DNA from: Gammaproteobacteria bacterium
GTDB taxonomy: Bacteria; Pseudomonadota; Gammaproteobacteria; SZUA-152
Assembly: GCA_021647505.1 (NCBI GenBank)
Contig: JAKIUN010000008.1
Coordinates: forward strand, 1-64,000
Direction: 5' to 3'
DNA length: 64,000 bases
A program made the position numbers and the translations under genes. Below the pieces are notes generated by a model that saw nothing but the letters and a program-made list of their open reading frames with translations, was not told where the DNA came from and did no database searches. This document shows, piece by piece, positions 50,921 to 61,613 of the stretch; position 1 is the first letter of the stretch; every line of letters begins with the position of its first letter.

Positions 50921-51149
50921 GTTGTTGAATACAAAGCCGTTCACCTCGATAGTGGCTAGCGTATGGATTGTATTGGCGCTGAAAAGTGTAGGAACATTGC
51001 CGGGTATCCATGAGGCACAATTGCTGACCCATCTAACGGCTTGCAAAAAAACAACAAGGCTTCCTGATTGATTTCAATGTAAAGCTGCTGAAGTAGGGTA
51101 TCGAAAGCTTTGCCCTGTGAACCTTTATGCGCTTTATGTTCTTCATGGT
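50921..51149 (+). pseudogene. decayed GxxExxY protein gene, copy 2
   Basis: The translation VVEYKAVHLDSG, then stop codons, and GFLIDFNVKLLK with RFMFFMV at the end match copy 1 (46335-46591) and the GxxExxY family. Several in-frame stops show it is dead. The leader TTACACCATGAAG before it also matches the leader of copy 1, but without the IS110 fragment seen there. Confidence 0.65.
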
Positions 51150-51235
51150 GAAAAAATCGTTACGAAATAGGCATTAAATCCGTAATGCCATGATTTTATT
51201 GAAATCTAATATGACAGAATGGACATAAAACTACC

Positions 51236-51468
51236 CTACTCAGCATCCGGCCAGTTCTTCCCCGGGTCTTTCTTTACTGCCTGACCGTCTGCCGGTTTGC
51301 GCTGTTGTTTGCCGCGTTTTTTCCTGTTGCCACCCTCTTCCATCAGCAGACGCTGGGCGTCACCTTCCAGGTCATCGTATTGGCCACTCTTTACGGCCCA
51401 GATCAGCACGCCGACCATGATCAGGCCAAGGAATATCATGCCGGGAATCAGGGCGTAGATGACGTCCA

Positions 51469-51469
<1 letters not shown>
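51236..51469 (-). CDS. ccoS: cbb3 oxidase maturation protein CcoS
   Basis: This small single-helix membrane protein is needed for cofactor insertion into cbb3 oxidase. The 77-residue product has a hydrophobic N-terminus (ALIPGMIFLGLIMVGVLIWA). The conserved VKSGQYDDLEGDAQRLLMEE follows, then a basic tail longer than in many CcoS proteins. The start is a GTG that shares one base with the ccoI stop codon. It is the last gene of the cco operon. Confidence 0.93.
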
Positions 51470-54012
<2,543 letters not shown>

Positions 54013-54059
54013 GGAAGGGTTGGGCAGTGAAAGCTATCGTTTGCGGTGAGCACTGACAG

Positions 54060-54539
54060 TTACCTGGTGATCTCTATGTGATTGATTGGTGTTATCTTTA
54101 CCAAGACTTTGGATTGAGTGTTTACAAGGGAGTTATTGTTTGCCATTGCTTCTTTCGTGTACTTATTCAAGGTGAATTCTATTTCTACATAGTCGTATTG
54201 GTTTTCTTGAATCCACTGTGTCCTGGATACATCGCCAACCATATTTAATTTAAATACATTTGTTTTCGGAAACTCATCAAAAGTTGAAACGCTGATGTAG
54301 TAACTATTTTGACAGATGCCATGGGTTTCTACAAAACATCTTTCACCCATTATTGGAACCTGGTACAGCCTGATAAGAAGATTTTTTTCCATGTTGGGGT
54401 CGATATTATTAAGCTCTTTCATGGAGCCATAAGCCATTGCAGCTCTTAAATCATTAATGTCAAGATTGTTTCTAATGGCGCTATGACTACACGCAGTGAG
54501 TGATATTACCACTAAAAAAAATAGTGCCTTCATCTTCAT
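54060..54539 (-). CDS. orphan lipoprotein inserted in the cco operon
   Basis: The 159-residue product has a short signal peptide with lipobox (FFLVVISLTACSHS) and a mature region that I do not recognise. Two cysteines occur in GERCFVETHGICQNSYY. The sequence is much more AT-rich than ccoI and ccoH on either side. It has no strong ribosome site, which suggests a recent acquisition between ccoH and ccoI. A link to oxidase assembly is not supported by sequence. It keeps the operon direction and may be co-transcribed. Confidence 0.75.
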   Translation of the reverse strand: MKMKALFFLVVISLTACSHSAIRNNLDINDLRAAMAYGSMKELNNIDPNMEKNLLIRLYQVPIMGERCFVETHGICQNSYYISVSTFDEFPKTNVFKLNMVGDVSRTQWIQENQYDYVEIEFTLNKYTKEAMANNNSLVNTQSKVLVKITPINHIEITR

Positions 54540-54654
54540 TGGAGCATCTAATTCACAGAAAAATGAATGAGAATTCCTTGTTGTTTAATCAACCTCGATT
54601 AAAGGTTAAAGCCACCAGCTCAGTTGGTGGGACGTTTGGCGTATTAGCGTACGC

Positions 54655-55197
54655 CTACGGCAACTGGGCAGAAACACGATGGCTCATGGTAAAGGTGTTC
54701 TCGCCGTCTTTGACGGCGATATTCAGATCCCAGATGCCGGGCAGTGGGAAGGCGATGCGCGCCTGATACTGCCCGGGGGCCGCCTGATCCAGGCGTACCT
54801 TAAAATCGGCATCGGCATCGGAGGGGCGGTAGGCCACCACGGAAACATCGGCATCCATGATGGGAATGCCGCGTGAGTCGACGGCGCTGAAACGGAAGGT
54901 GTCAGGTTGCTGAATGATGATTTGCGAGGGAATCGCCAGTTTGGTTTCCCAATTCAGGGCCTCCTGCGCGGCCATAATTTTCAATACATTTTCTTCGTAG
55001 TCGCGGCCTCGGTCGTAATAATCTTCCGTGACCAGTCCCGGGCTGGTGGTAATGGCAAAATAAACGAACACGGCATTGACGGTGAGGAACGTCGCGACAA
55101 GCCCCAGTCCGGCAAGGATCCAGGGATTGCGCATCGCCTCTGGATTGTCTTGTGAATAGCGCTTGCGAAGATTGGAAAAGGTATTTGAGATTGCCAT
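54655..55197 (-). CDS. ccoH: FixH/CcoH family cbb3 assembly protein
   Basis: The 180-residue membrane protein has an N-terminal cytoplasmic stretch and one helix (WILAGLGLVATFLTVNAVFV). The conserved ITTSPGLVTEDYYDRGRDYE follows, and then a periplasmic domain. FixH/CcoH is required for stable assembly of the cbb3 oxidase. It follows ccoG and precedes the orphan lipoprotein in the same direction. A weak inverted repeat lies in the 115 bases downstream. Confidence 0.92.
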   Translation of the reverse strand: MAISNTFSNLRKRYSQDNPEAMRNPWILAGLGLVATFLTVNAVFVYFAITTSPGLVTEDYYDRGRDYEENVLKIMAAQEALNWETKLAIPSQIIIQQPDTFRFSAVDSRGIPIMDADVSVVAYRPSDADADFKVRLDQAAPGQYQARIAFPLPGIWDLNIAVKDGENTFTMSHRVSAQLP

Positions 55198-55217
55198 ACG
55201 GTTTGCTCCTGTCTTGC

Positions 55218-56636
55218 CTATTTTTTCGGGCTGAAGAACATGCTCTTATATTCTACGGCATGTTCCGGTGTCGTGATGTCCTGCACATGGAAATAGACCG
55301 GTAGGGTGTCTTGCGCCAGTTTAGCATTCGGAATGCGCACATACACGGTGTGCGGTGAAACCCGCCCATTGGGCAGGCTGAGGGGCTCCTCGGCACCGAC
55401 CAGTTTGAGCTCAGGGTGCCCGGTGGCGCTGACATTGACCTGCATGACGGCATCGGTTTTGTTGAGAATTTTTAGTACATACTTGTTCTGGATGCTGCCG
55501 TCGCTCTGCAGGACAAACAGCGGTTGACGTTCGTGCAGTACCTTGAGCTCCAGCGCGCCCAGGGTGTTCAGGCCATAGATGATGCCGGCGATGGAGAACA
55601 GGATGATGCCTAAGTACATCAGCACCCGGGGCCGTTTGAATATTGTCGGCTGGGGCCTGCCTTCCATTTCATCCAGCGAGGCATAGCGAATCAGGCCGCG
55701 TGGGCGCTTGATCTTGTCCATGATGACATCGCAGGCATCAATACACAGGCCGCAGGTGATACAGCCTTCCTGCTGGCCATCGCGGATGTCGATGCCGGTG
55801 GGACAGACGGCGACGCACTGCTTGCACTCGATGCAGTCGCCAAGTTTCTTGTTGTTTTCGTCGACGTTCTTTTTCAGTTTGCCGCGAGGTTCGCCGCGAC
55901 TCTCATCGTAGGTCGGCAGGATAGTCTCACAGTCATACATGATGCCCTGTAAGCGGGCATAGGGACACAGCCAGAAACAGACCTGTTCGCGCATGAAACC
56001 AGCGAAGACATAGGTGAAGAAGGTAAAGGTGCCGACGGTGACCCAGGCGAACAGCGGCGCTTGCAGGGTCAGATATTCCTTCCACATCGTCGGCGCATCA
56101 CCGAACCAGAGGGTGAAACTGATACCGGTGAGCAGGCCGATAAGAATCCAGATGGCGTGCTTGATGACCTTGATGCGGATTTTTTTGGAGGTCCAGGGGG
56201 CCTGATCGAGTTTGCGACGCTGCAGGGGCGAGCCTTCGAGCTTTTCTTCCAGCCAGGTGAAGACATCGGTCCACGCGGTCTGAAAACAGAAATAGCCACA
56301 GAATACCCGGCCGGCAATGGAGGTGACGGCGGCCAGCAGCAAGGCAAAAAACAGTAGCACCAGGGCCAACATCCATACATCCTGCGGCAGGATGGTGATA
56401 TCGAAGATGTGAAACTGGCGGCCGGGAATGTCGAACATCACCGCCTGTTCGCCATCCCAGCGAAGATAGGGGCCGAGGAAGAGGATCAGCCAGATCGAGG
56501 CGCCGTACCACTTGAGGGTACGAAACAGCCCCGGGGCACGTTTGGCGTGGATGGTTTCGCCACCGGTATTGATCGGCACTTCATGGTAAAGCGCGTCCAT
56601 GTGGGTGTCTGGGAGGTCGTCTTTGGGGGTACTCAT
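55218..56636 (-). CDS. ccoG: CcoG polyferredoxin of cbb3 oxidase assembly
   Basis: CcoG is a membrane iron-sulfur protein that reduces Cu(II) for oxidase assembly. The 472-residue product has about five membrane helices. Two 4Fe-4S clusters are seen in CIECKQCVAVCPTGIDIRDG and GCITCGLCIDACDVI, and an Ig-like C-terminal domain follows. The FCGYFCFQTAWTDVFTWLEE segment is typical. It is followed closely by ccoH. Confidence 0.95.
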   Translation of the reverse strand: MSTPKDDLPDTHMDALYHEVPINTGGETIHAKRAPGLFRTLKWYGASIWLILFLGPYLRWDGEQAVMFDIPGRQFHIFDITILPQDVWMLALVLLFFALLLAAVTSIAGRVFCGYFCFQTAWTDVFTWLEEKLEGSPLQRRKLDQAPWTSKKIRIKVIKHAIWILIGLLTGISFTLWFGDAPTMWKEYLTLQAPLFAWVTVGTFTFFTYVFAGFMREQVCFWLCPYARLQGIMYDCETILPTYDESRGEPRGKLKKNVDENNKKLGDCIECKQCVAVCPTGIDIRDGQQEGCITCGLCIDACDVIMDKIKRPRGLIRYASLDEMEGRPQPTIFKRPRVLMYLGIILFSIAGIIYGLNTLGALELKVLHERQPLFVLQSDGSIQNKYVLKILNKTDAVMQVNVSATGHPELKLVGAEEPLSLPNGRVSPHTVYVRIPNAKLAQDTLPVYFHVQDITTPEHAVEYKSMFFSPKK

Positions 56637-56840
56637 GCGGGCTTCCGGTTCACCGGGTTCGGTGATTTCTGTGTGACCAGTGGATGCCGCGAAACTGTCT
56701 CGGGAAAACGGCAGAATGCGGTACGTCTTAACGGCTTGTTGAGCCGGTCATCAAAAAGGGTATTCCGCCTTTTTTATGATCTGCCTGGGGCGTTTTTAGT
56801 GGTTCAGCGCCGAATTGCGCTGAACCCGTAGAAACATCCT

Positions 56841-56960
56841 TTAGTCTTTATCTTCGGAGTGTGTGCTGTCCATCAAGTGCTTCAGGCGAATACTCAGGAC
56901 GACAAAAATAATGATGGTGACAACCACAGCGGCAATGGAGCCAAGGGCTACTGCGTCCAT
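56841..56960 (-). CDS. 39-residue single-helix membrane protein between ccoP and ccoG
   Basis: An ATG at 56958-56960 with AGAGGAAC upstream opens a 39-codon frame. It encodes a single membrane helix, VALGSIAAVVVTIIIFVVLS, and a polar tail LKHLMDSTHSEDKD. It lies within the cco operon in the operon direction. Small helical subunits such as CcoM are known to stabilise the cbb3 complex in Pseudomonas stutzeri. I infer that this is such a subunit, but the sequence identity cannot be judged. It is easily missed by gene callers because of its size. Confidence 0.7.
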   Translation of the reverse strand: MDAVALGSIAAVVVTIIIFVVLSIRLKHLMDSTHSEDKD

Positions 56961-57052
56961 GATAGTTCCTCTTGTAGCGTTTCGTGAAGGAAATACTGCG
57001 CAGCGGATGATTGCTGCGCAGCACCCGTACCTGTATGGCGGTTGGGATTGAC

Positions 57053-57910
57053 CTATTGGCCACCACCCAGTTGATGTACAAAGACGGCAAGCTTGGTGAT
57101 ATCACCTGCGCTCAGCTGATTTTCGAAGCTGGGCATCACGGCGTTGCGCGCCGTGTCCTCACCGGTGTTGACGCCATTGGCGATGGTGTATTTGACACTT
57201 TCCAGCTGATCCTGCGAACTAAAGCGCCAGATACCATCAGTCAAGTTGGCCGAGCCCATCATGTGCATGCCTGAGCCGTCGGCGCCGTGGCAACCGCTGC
57301 AACCTGAGCTGTCGAACAGGGCCTTGCCGGCGGGCTGGCTGTCGCCATTGCCCTGGCTCAGCGCCATGACGAAGTTGGTCAGATCATCGACCTCCTTGGC
57401 GGAAACCTGACTCGCGTAGCCGGGCATCATGCCCTGACGACCGGCGGTGATGGATTCCTGGATGGACTCCACACTACCGCCGAACAGCCAGTCATCGTCG
57501 GCCAGCACCGGAAAGCCCGGGTTGCCGGCGCCCCCGGTACCGTGGCAGGCGGCGCAGCGGTCACCAAACAACACCTTGGCAGAGCTGATGGTGTAGTTGG
57601 TCAGGTCACTGTCGGCGAGGATCGCGGCAGCGGACATGCCCTTGAGTTTGTTCTCCCAGGGCGCACGCACCTGCTCGATTTTTTCCAGGTCTTCCTTGTA
57701 CTCCTTGATCTGCGTCCAGCCCATGATCCCCTTGGTGTGGCTGTCGATCAGGGGGATCGAAGGGTAGAGGATGAAGTACACAAGTACCCAGGCGATGCTG
57801 GCATAAAAACTGATCATCCACCAACGTGGCGGTTCGTTGAGCAGCTCCCGCAGGTTGTCATCCCAGACGTGGCCGGTATCGCCGACCTGATTGGTTTTTT
57901 TATCACTCAT
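57053..57910 (-). CDS. ccoP: cbb3 oxidase diheme subunit CcoP
   Basis: CcoP is the membrane-bound diheme cytochrome c subunit that passes electrons to CcoO. The 285-residue product has an N-terminal helix (WWMISFYASIAWVLVYFILY). Two haem motifs follow, in GDRCAACHGTGGAGNPGFPV and SSGCSGCHGADGSGMHMMG. Axial Met candidates lie in GMMPGYASQ and NAVMPSFEN. The ATG at 57908-57910 overlaps the ccoQ stop codon. Confidence 0.97.
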   Translation of the reverse strand: MSDKKTNQVGDTGHVWDDNLRELLNEPPRWWMISFYASIAWVLVYFILYPSIPLIDSHTKGIMGWTQIKEYKEDLEKIEQVRAPWENKLKGMSAAAILADSDLTNYTISSAKVLFGDRCAACHGTGGAGNPGFPVLADDDWLFGGSVESIQESITAGRQGMMPGYASQVSAKEVDDLTNFVMALSQGNGDSQPAGKALFDSSGCSGCHGADGSGMHMMGSANLTDGIWRFSSQDQLESVKYTIANGVNTGEDTARNAVMPSFENQLSAGDITKLAVFVHQLGGGQ

Positions 57911-58113
57911 TTCCTGCCCTCCGTATCAAGGCGATCTTCGTCCAGTGGAATGAAACGCTGTGCTTCCAGTTTTTCCCGGTTGGACGGGTGCAAGGCGTAC
58001 ACATAGATGGCAATCATCAAGAAGAAGACGACAACGGTCATGATCAGGCCGACCCAGTCATTTGAGGTCAGTGCCGCCCAGTCGGTGTAAAAATACTCTT
58101 GTAGACTAGTCAC
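57907..58113 (-). CDS. ccoQ: cbb3 oxidase subunit CcoQ
   Basis: The 68-residue single-helix subunit has the pattern [20 protein letters not shown] followed by [20 protein letters not shown]. This is the standard CcoQ form and stabilises the complex. It overlaps ccoO by eight bases and ccoP by four. Confidence 0.93.
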   Translation of the reverse strand: MTSLQEYFYTDWAALTSNDWVGLIMTVVVFFLMIAIYVYALHPSNREKLEAQRFIPLDEDRLDTEGRK

Positions 58114-58819
58114 GATAGCTCACCCCGTAGTCAAGCTTAGCCATGGTGCCAAGTACCTGCATATAGGCGACGATGGCGTCCATTTCACTCTTGCCGTTAA
58201 CGGCCGCAGTCGCAGCGGCGATGTCGGCGTCGGTGTAAGGAACGCCGATGGTCTTCAAGCCCTTCATGTTGCCGGTGATGGTGTCGCCATCGACCATGGC
58301 AGTGACCAGCCAGGGGTAGTTGGGCATCACGGACTCCGGTACCACGGAGCGTGGGGCGATCATGTGCCTGACATGCCACTCGTCGGAGTACTTGCCACCG
58401 ACGCGGGCCAGGTCAGGCCCGGTACGCTTGGAACCCCACTGGAAGGGGTGGTCGTAGATGGACTCTGACGCCAGTGAGTAGTGGCCATAGCGCTCCTTCT
58501 CATCACGGAACGGGCGGATCATCTGTGAGTGGCAGAGATAGCAACCTTCACGGATATAGATGTCACGACCCGCCAACTCCAGTGCGCGGTAGGGACGGAT
58601 GCCATCACCCGCCTTCCAGTCGTCCAGACTCTGGCCTTCCTTGCGATCCCACATGATCTCGGGACGCTCGTTGTGCTCCATCGTGCTCTTCAGGTAGAAC
58701 AGTGGCACGATTTCCACGATACCACCGATGGAGAGGACGAATGCGGACATCAGGATCAGCGCCCAGACATTGCGCTCCATCTTGTCTTGCAGCTTGGTTG
58801 AATAGATTTTGTCAGCCAT
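58106..58819 (-). CDS. ccoO: cbb3 oxidase monohaem subunit CcoO
   Basis: CcoO is the membrane-anchored monohaem cytochrome c subunit. The 237-residue product has an N-terminal helix ([20 protein letters not shown]). The haem motif is [20 protein letters not shown] near residue 74, and the axial Met is likely in [14 protein letters not shown]. It starts 12 bases after the ccoN stop codon. Confidence 0.97.
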   Translation of the reverse strand: MADKIYSTKLQDKMERNVWALILMSAFVLSIGGIVEIVPLFYLKSTMEHNERPEIMWDRKEGQSLDDWKAGDGIRPYRALELAGRDIYIREGCYLCHSQMIRPFRDEKERYGHYSLASESIYDHPFQWGSKRTGPDLARVGGKYSDEWHVRHMIAPRSVVPESVMPNYPWLVTAMVDGDTITGNMKGLKTIGVPYTDADIAAATAAVNGKSEMDAIVAYMQVLGTMAKLDYGVSYRD

Positions 58820-58831
58820 GATTAGTCTCCC

Positions 58832-60250
58832 TTAAGCGCGAGCCGGTTCGGCACTGGTGGACGGATAGGTGCTCGCCTGGCGGATGGTCATCACCACGTT
58901 GTACAGCATCACGACGCCGCCCAGCATGTAGAGGAATCCACCGACTACACGCATGACGTAGTAGGGGTGCATGGCGGCAACGGACTCAGCAAAGGTGTAA
59001 GTCAGGGTGCCGAAGGCATCGTAGTCTCTCCACATCAGGCCCTGCATGATGCCGGAAATCCACAGTGCAATGATGTAGATCACGGTGCCGACCGTGGCCA
59101 GCCAGAAGTGGACATTGATCAGTTTGGTGGAGTACATCTCGGTGTTCCACAGCTTCATTACCATGTGATACAGCGCACCGGCTGCCACCATGCCAACCCA
59201 GCCCAGGGCGGCGGAGTGTACGTGACCGATGGTCCAGTCCGTGTAGTGAGACAAGGCGTTGACGGTCTTGATGGACATGATCGGACCTTCGAAGGTCGAC
59301 ATGGCGTAGAAGGCCAGCGAGGCGATGAGGAAACGCAGCACATAGTCGGTACGCAGTTTGTCCCAGGCGCCGGACAGGGTCATCAAGCCGTTGATCGCGC
59401 CACCCCAGGACGGGATGATCATGGCGATGGAGATGGCCGCACCCAGTGAGCCGGTCCAGTCAGGCAGGGCGGTGTACTGGAGGTGATGCGCGCCGAGCCA
59501 GACATAACCGAAGGTCAGGGCCCAGAAGTGAATCACCGACAGACGGTAGGAGAACATCGGTCGGTTGGCCTGCTTGGGCACGAAGTAGTACATGATGCCG
59601 AGGAAGCCGGCCGTCAGGTAAAAGCCCACGGCATTATGTCCCCACCACCACTGGATCATGGCGTCCTGCACCCCGGAGAAGATGGAGTAGGACTTGAACA
59701 TGCCGACCGGGATGGCGAGGCTGTTTACCACATGCAGATAGGTAATCATGATCATCATGCCGAGGAAGAACCAGTTCGACACGTAGATGTGCGAGCTCTT
59801 GCGGTTGGCGATGGTCATCACGAAGTTGACGGTGTAGGAGATCCAGACCACGGCGATGGCGATATCGATTGGCCACTCCAGCTCGGCGTACTCCTTACCG
59901 GAAGTCAGACCCAGCGGCAGGGTGACGACGGCGGAAACGATGATCAGGTTCCAGCCCCAGAAGGTGAACCAGGCCAACTTGTTGCTCCACAGCTTGACGC
60001 CACAGGTGCGCTGTACGCTGTAGAAGGCGGTCGCCATGAGCGCGCAGCCGCCGAAGGCGAAGATGACCGCGTTGGTGTGCAGGGGTCGCAAACGCCCAAA
60101 GGTCAAGTAAGGAATATCAAAATTTAATACTGGCCAGGCCAGCTGTGACGCAATAAGGACACCCACCAGGGTGCCGAAGACTAGGTAGATAACGGCGGCT
60201 ACACTGAACCACCTCACTACATCAAAATGGTACTTCTCGGTTGTTTCCAC
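58832..60250 (-). CDS. ccoN: cbb3 oxidase catalytic subunit CcoN
   Basis: CcoN holds the haem b and haem b3-CuB site that reduces O2 at low oxygen tension. The 472-residue product has twelve membrane helices. Conserved elements are [40 protein letters not shown] and [21 protein letters not shown] start it at the GTG at 60248-60250 because a near-ideal ribosome site, GGAGGTGA, is at the right distance. The earlier GTG at 60257 lies inside that site. It is the first gene of the operon, downstream of the putative FNR box. Confidence 0.97.
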   Translation of the reverse strand: METTEKYHFDVVRWFSVAAVIYLVFGTLVGVLIASQLAWPVLNFDIPYLTFGRLRPLHTNAVIFAFGGCALMATAFYSVQRTCGVKLWSNKLAWFTFWGWNLIIVSAVVTLPLGLTSGKEYAELEWPIDIAIAVVWISYTVNFVMTIANRKSSHIYVSNWFFLGMMIMITYLHVVNSLAIPVGMFKSYSIFSGVQDAMIQWWWGHNAVGFYLTAGFLGIMYYFVPKQANRPMFSYRLSVIHFWALTFGYVWLGAHHLQYTALPDWTGSLGAAISIAMIIPSWGGAINGLMTLSGAWDKLRTDYVLRFLIASLAFYAMSTFEGPIMSIKTVNALSHYTDWTIGHVHSAALGWVGMVAAGALYHMVMKLWNTEMYSTKLINVHFWLATVGTVIYIIALWISGIMQGLMWRDYDAFGTLTYTFAESVAAMHPYYVMRVVGGFLYMLGGVVMLYNVVMTIRQASTYPSTSAEPARA

Positions 60251-60304
60251 GATTGTCACCTCCCGACTTTTCGCGTGGTTTTGATTTTATTAAAACGTAA
60301 AATC

Positions 60305-60345
60305 AGTATTGATGCATTATGGATGCATCTTTTGAATAGACTCAA
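60305..60345 (-). promoter_or_regulatory. putative FNR/ANR box and -10 element before ccoN
   Basis: Reading on the minus strand, TTGAGTCTATTCAA (60345 to 60332) keeps the TTGA-N6-TCAA core of FNR boxes, with two departures from TTGATNNNNATCAA. An AATACT at 60310-60305 lies about 31 bases further down, the spacing expected when FNR binds near -41.5. The oxidase is usually induced under low oxygen by FNR-type regulators, which makes the reading plausible. Confidence 0.45.
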
Positions 60346-61135
60346 GACTTTACCTGTTTCGGGGTCTTGTCAAGAAATTTTTGATCCTCCGAATACTTGG
60401 GCGGACGGCGCGCGCCGCAGGGTAAAATAGCGTGTTTTTGTATAGTTTGGCGAGGATAGAGGGGGCGGGGGGCGATCTGTGATCCGGCTATGGTGCATAA
60501 TAAAAAACACTCTCGGCAGTCGTGAAACCGGGTCTGACTCAGGGCCCCCTGAGTCATTATTACCCCAGCGAAAGACAGAGGTATCTGGCGTCCCAGTTGA
60601 TCAAGGCAGTTAAAAAACCGGGAATGCTCAACACATGCAGGGAAAATCGTGTGTCACCGACGACGCAAATATAAAGGCAGCGTCGGGTAATTTACGGCAA
60701 CGATTCCCTGCTAAATTTTCTCGCTGTTTGTTACATATTAATGACTTTGTGCGCGGAATATTGTATGCGGTTAGCTGAACGTCGGCTGAACGAGGAACTA
60801 TGGCGGGCTCTTATTGCCTGGCGCTTATCGGTCAGGCGGTGCTGGTTGTGTGCCTATAGCAGGGAGCTTCGCTGCCTATTTTTGTGCACGGCGCACACGA
60901 CACATGCCCGTAGCACGCGCTGTGCAGACGATGTCTCTGGATGGTGGCAACGGCCCGATGACGAGAAGACATGGAATCCCCGTACGCTCATTCCTGTCCT
61001 TTCCTCCGGCCTTTTTTTGTCCGTCGATATACCCCGGTGATTGCAATATTAACCCGACAACAATACAGATCATGTTTAGGACGCCAGGCGTACGCCAGAC
61101 CAAGGCGGTCAGGAACGTGCACGTTCCTGAGAAAT
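60346..61135. other. intergenic region between the cco operon and the YcgN-like gene
   Basis: No convincing gene is present. An imperfect palindrome GACTCAGGGCCCCCTGAGTC lies at 60536-60555. A sequence at 61049-61081 resembles one arm of the repeat at 49907-49946, and a perfect 22-base palindrome is at 61109-61130. Open frames at 60741-61040 are Cys-, Arg- and Trp-rich and lack family features, so I leave them out. Confidence 0.6.
61109..61130. repeat. 22-base perfect palindrome
   Basis: TCAGGAACGTGCACGTTCCTGA reads the same on both strands. It lies six bases from the stop codon of the YcgN-like gene. A 15-base half copy occurs at 4542-4556. It could be a binding site or a repeat end. Confidence 0.75.
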
Positions 61136-61576
61136 TTACAGATCCCAGTCGGTGATATGTAACTGCAGATCGGTGTCTTCGTTTTCGATGACCACGCGGT
61201 CACGTACAGAGTGGCCGCTGCGATAAACGGATTCCGGGTCGCCGCTGACCAGCGGGTGCCAGTCCGGCAGTGGTTTTCCTTCACTCAACAGGCGGTAGGC
61301 GCAGGTCTTGGGCATCCAGCCGAACTGGGGAATATTCTCTACCGTCAGTACCGCACACGCGGGCACCCGGGTAGCGCGATTGGGGTAGTCGCCGCAGGTG
61401 CCGTGCTGCATGTCGAACAGGTGGCAGACAACGTTGCAGTAATAAACCTCACCGGTCTCGTCGTCTTCCAACTTGTGCAGGCAGCACTTACCGCAGTTGT
61501 CACACAGGGATTCCCATTCCTGCTTGTTCATTTTGGCGAGAGTCTTGGTTTCCCAAAAGCACTTTTTATCGGACAT
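61136..61576 (-). CDS. ycgN: YcgN/UPF0260 Cys-cluster protein
   Basis: The 146-residue cytoplasmic product belongs to the YcgN (UPF0260) family, with a conserved set of cysteines. They are seen in WESLCDNCGKCCLHKLEDDE, YYCNVVCHLFDMQHGTCGDY and VPACAVLTVENIPQFGWMPK. The arrangement suggests metal or iron-sulfur binding, but the activity is unknown. It lies close to the TVP38/FAD fusion gene in the same direction. Confidence 0.92.
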   Translation of the reverse strand: MSDKKCFWETKTLAKMNKQEWESLCDNCGKCCLHKLEDDETGEVYYCNVVCHLFDMQHGTCGDYPNRATRVPACAVLTVENIPQFGWMPKTCAYRLLSEGKPLPDWHPLVSGDPESVYRSGHSVRDRVVIENEDTDLQLHITDWDL

Positions 61577-61613
61577 GACGGATATGCTAATGGGTACGGA
61601 GACCGCTATCCTA

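Noticed and set aside
60741-61040. 99-codon open frame in the intergenic region after ccoN
   Set aside because: It is rich in Cys, Arg and Trp with no ribosome site and no resemblance to a protein family.
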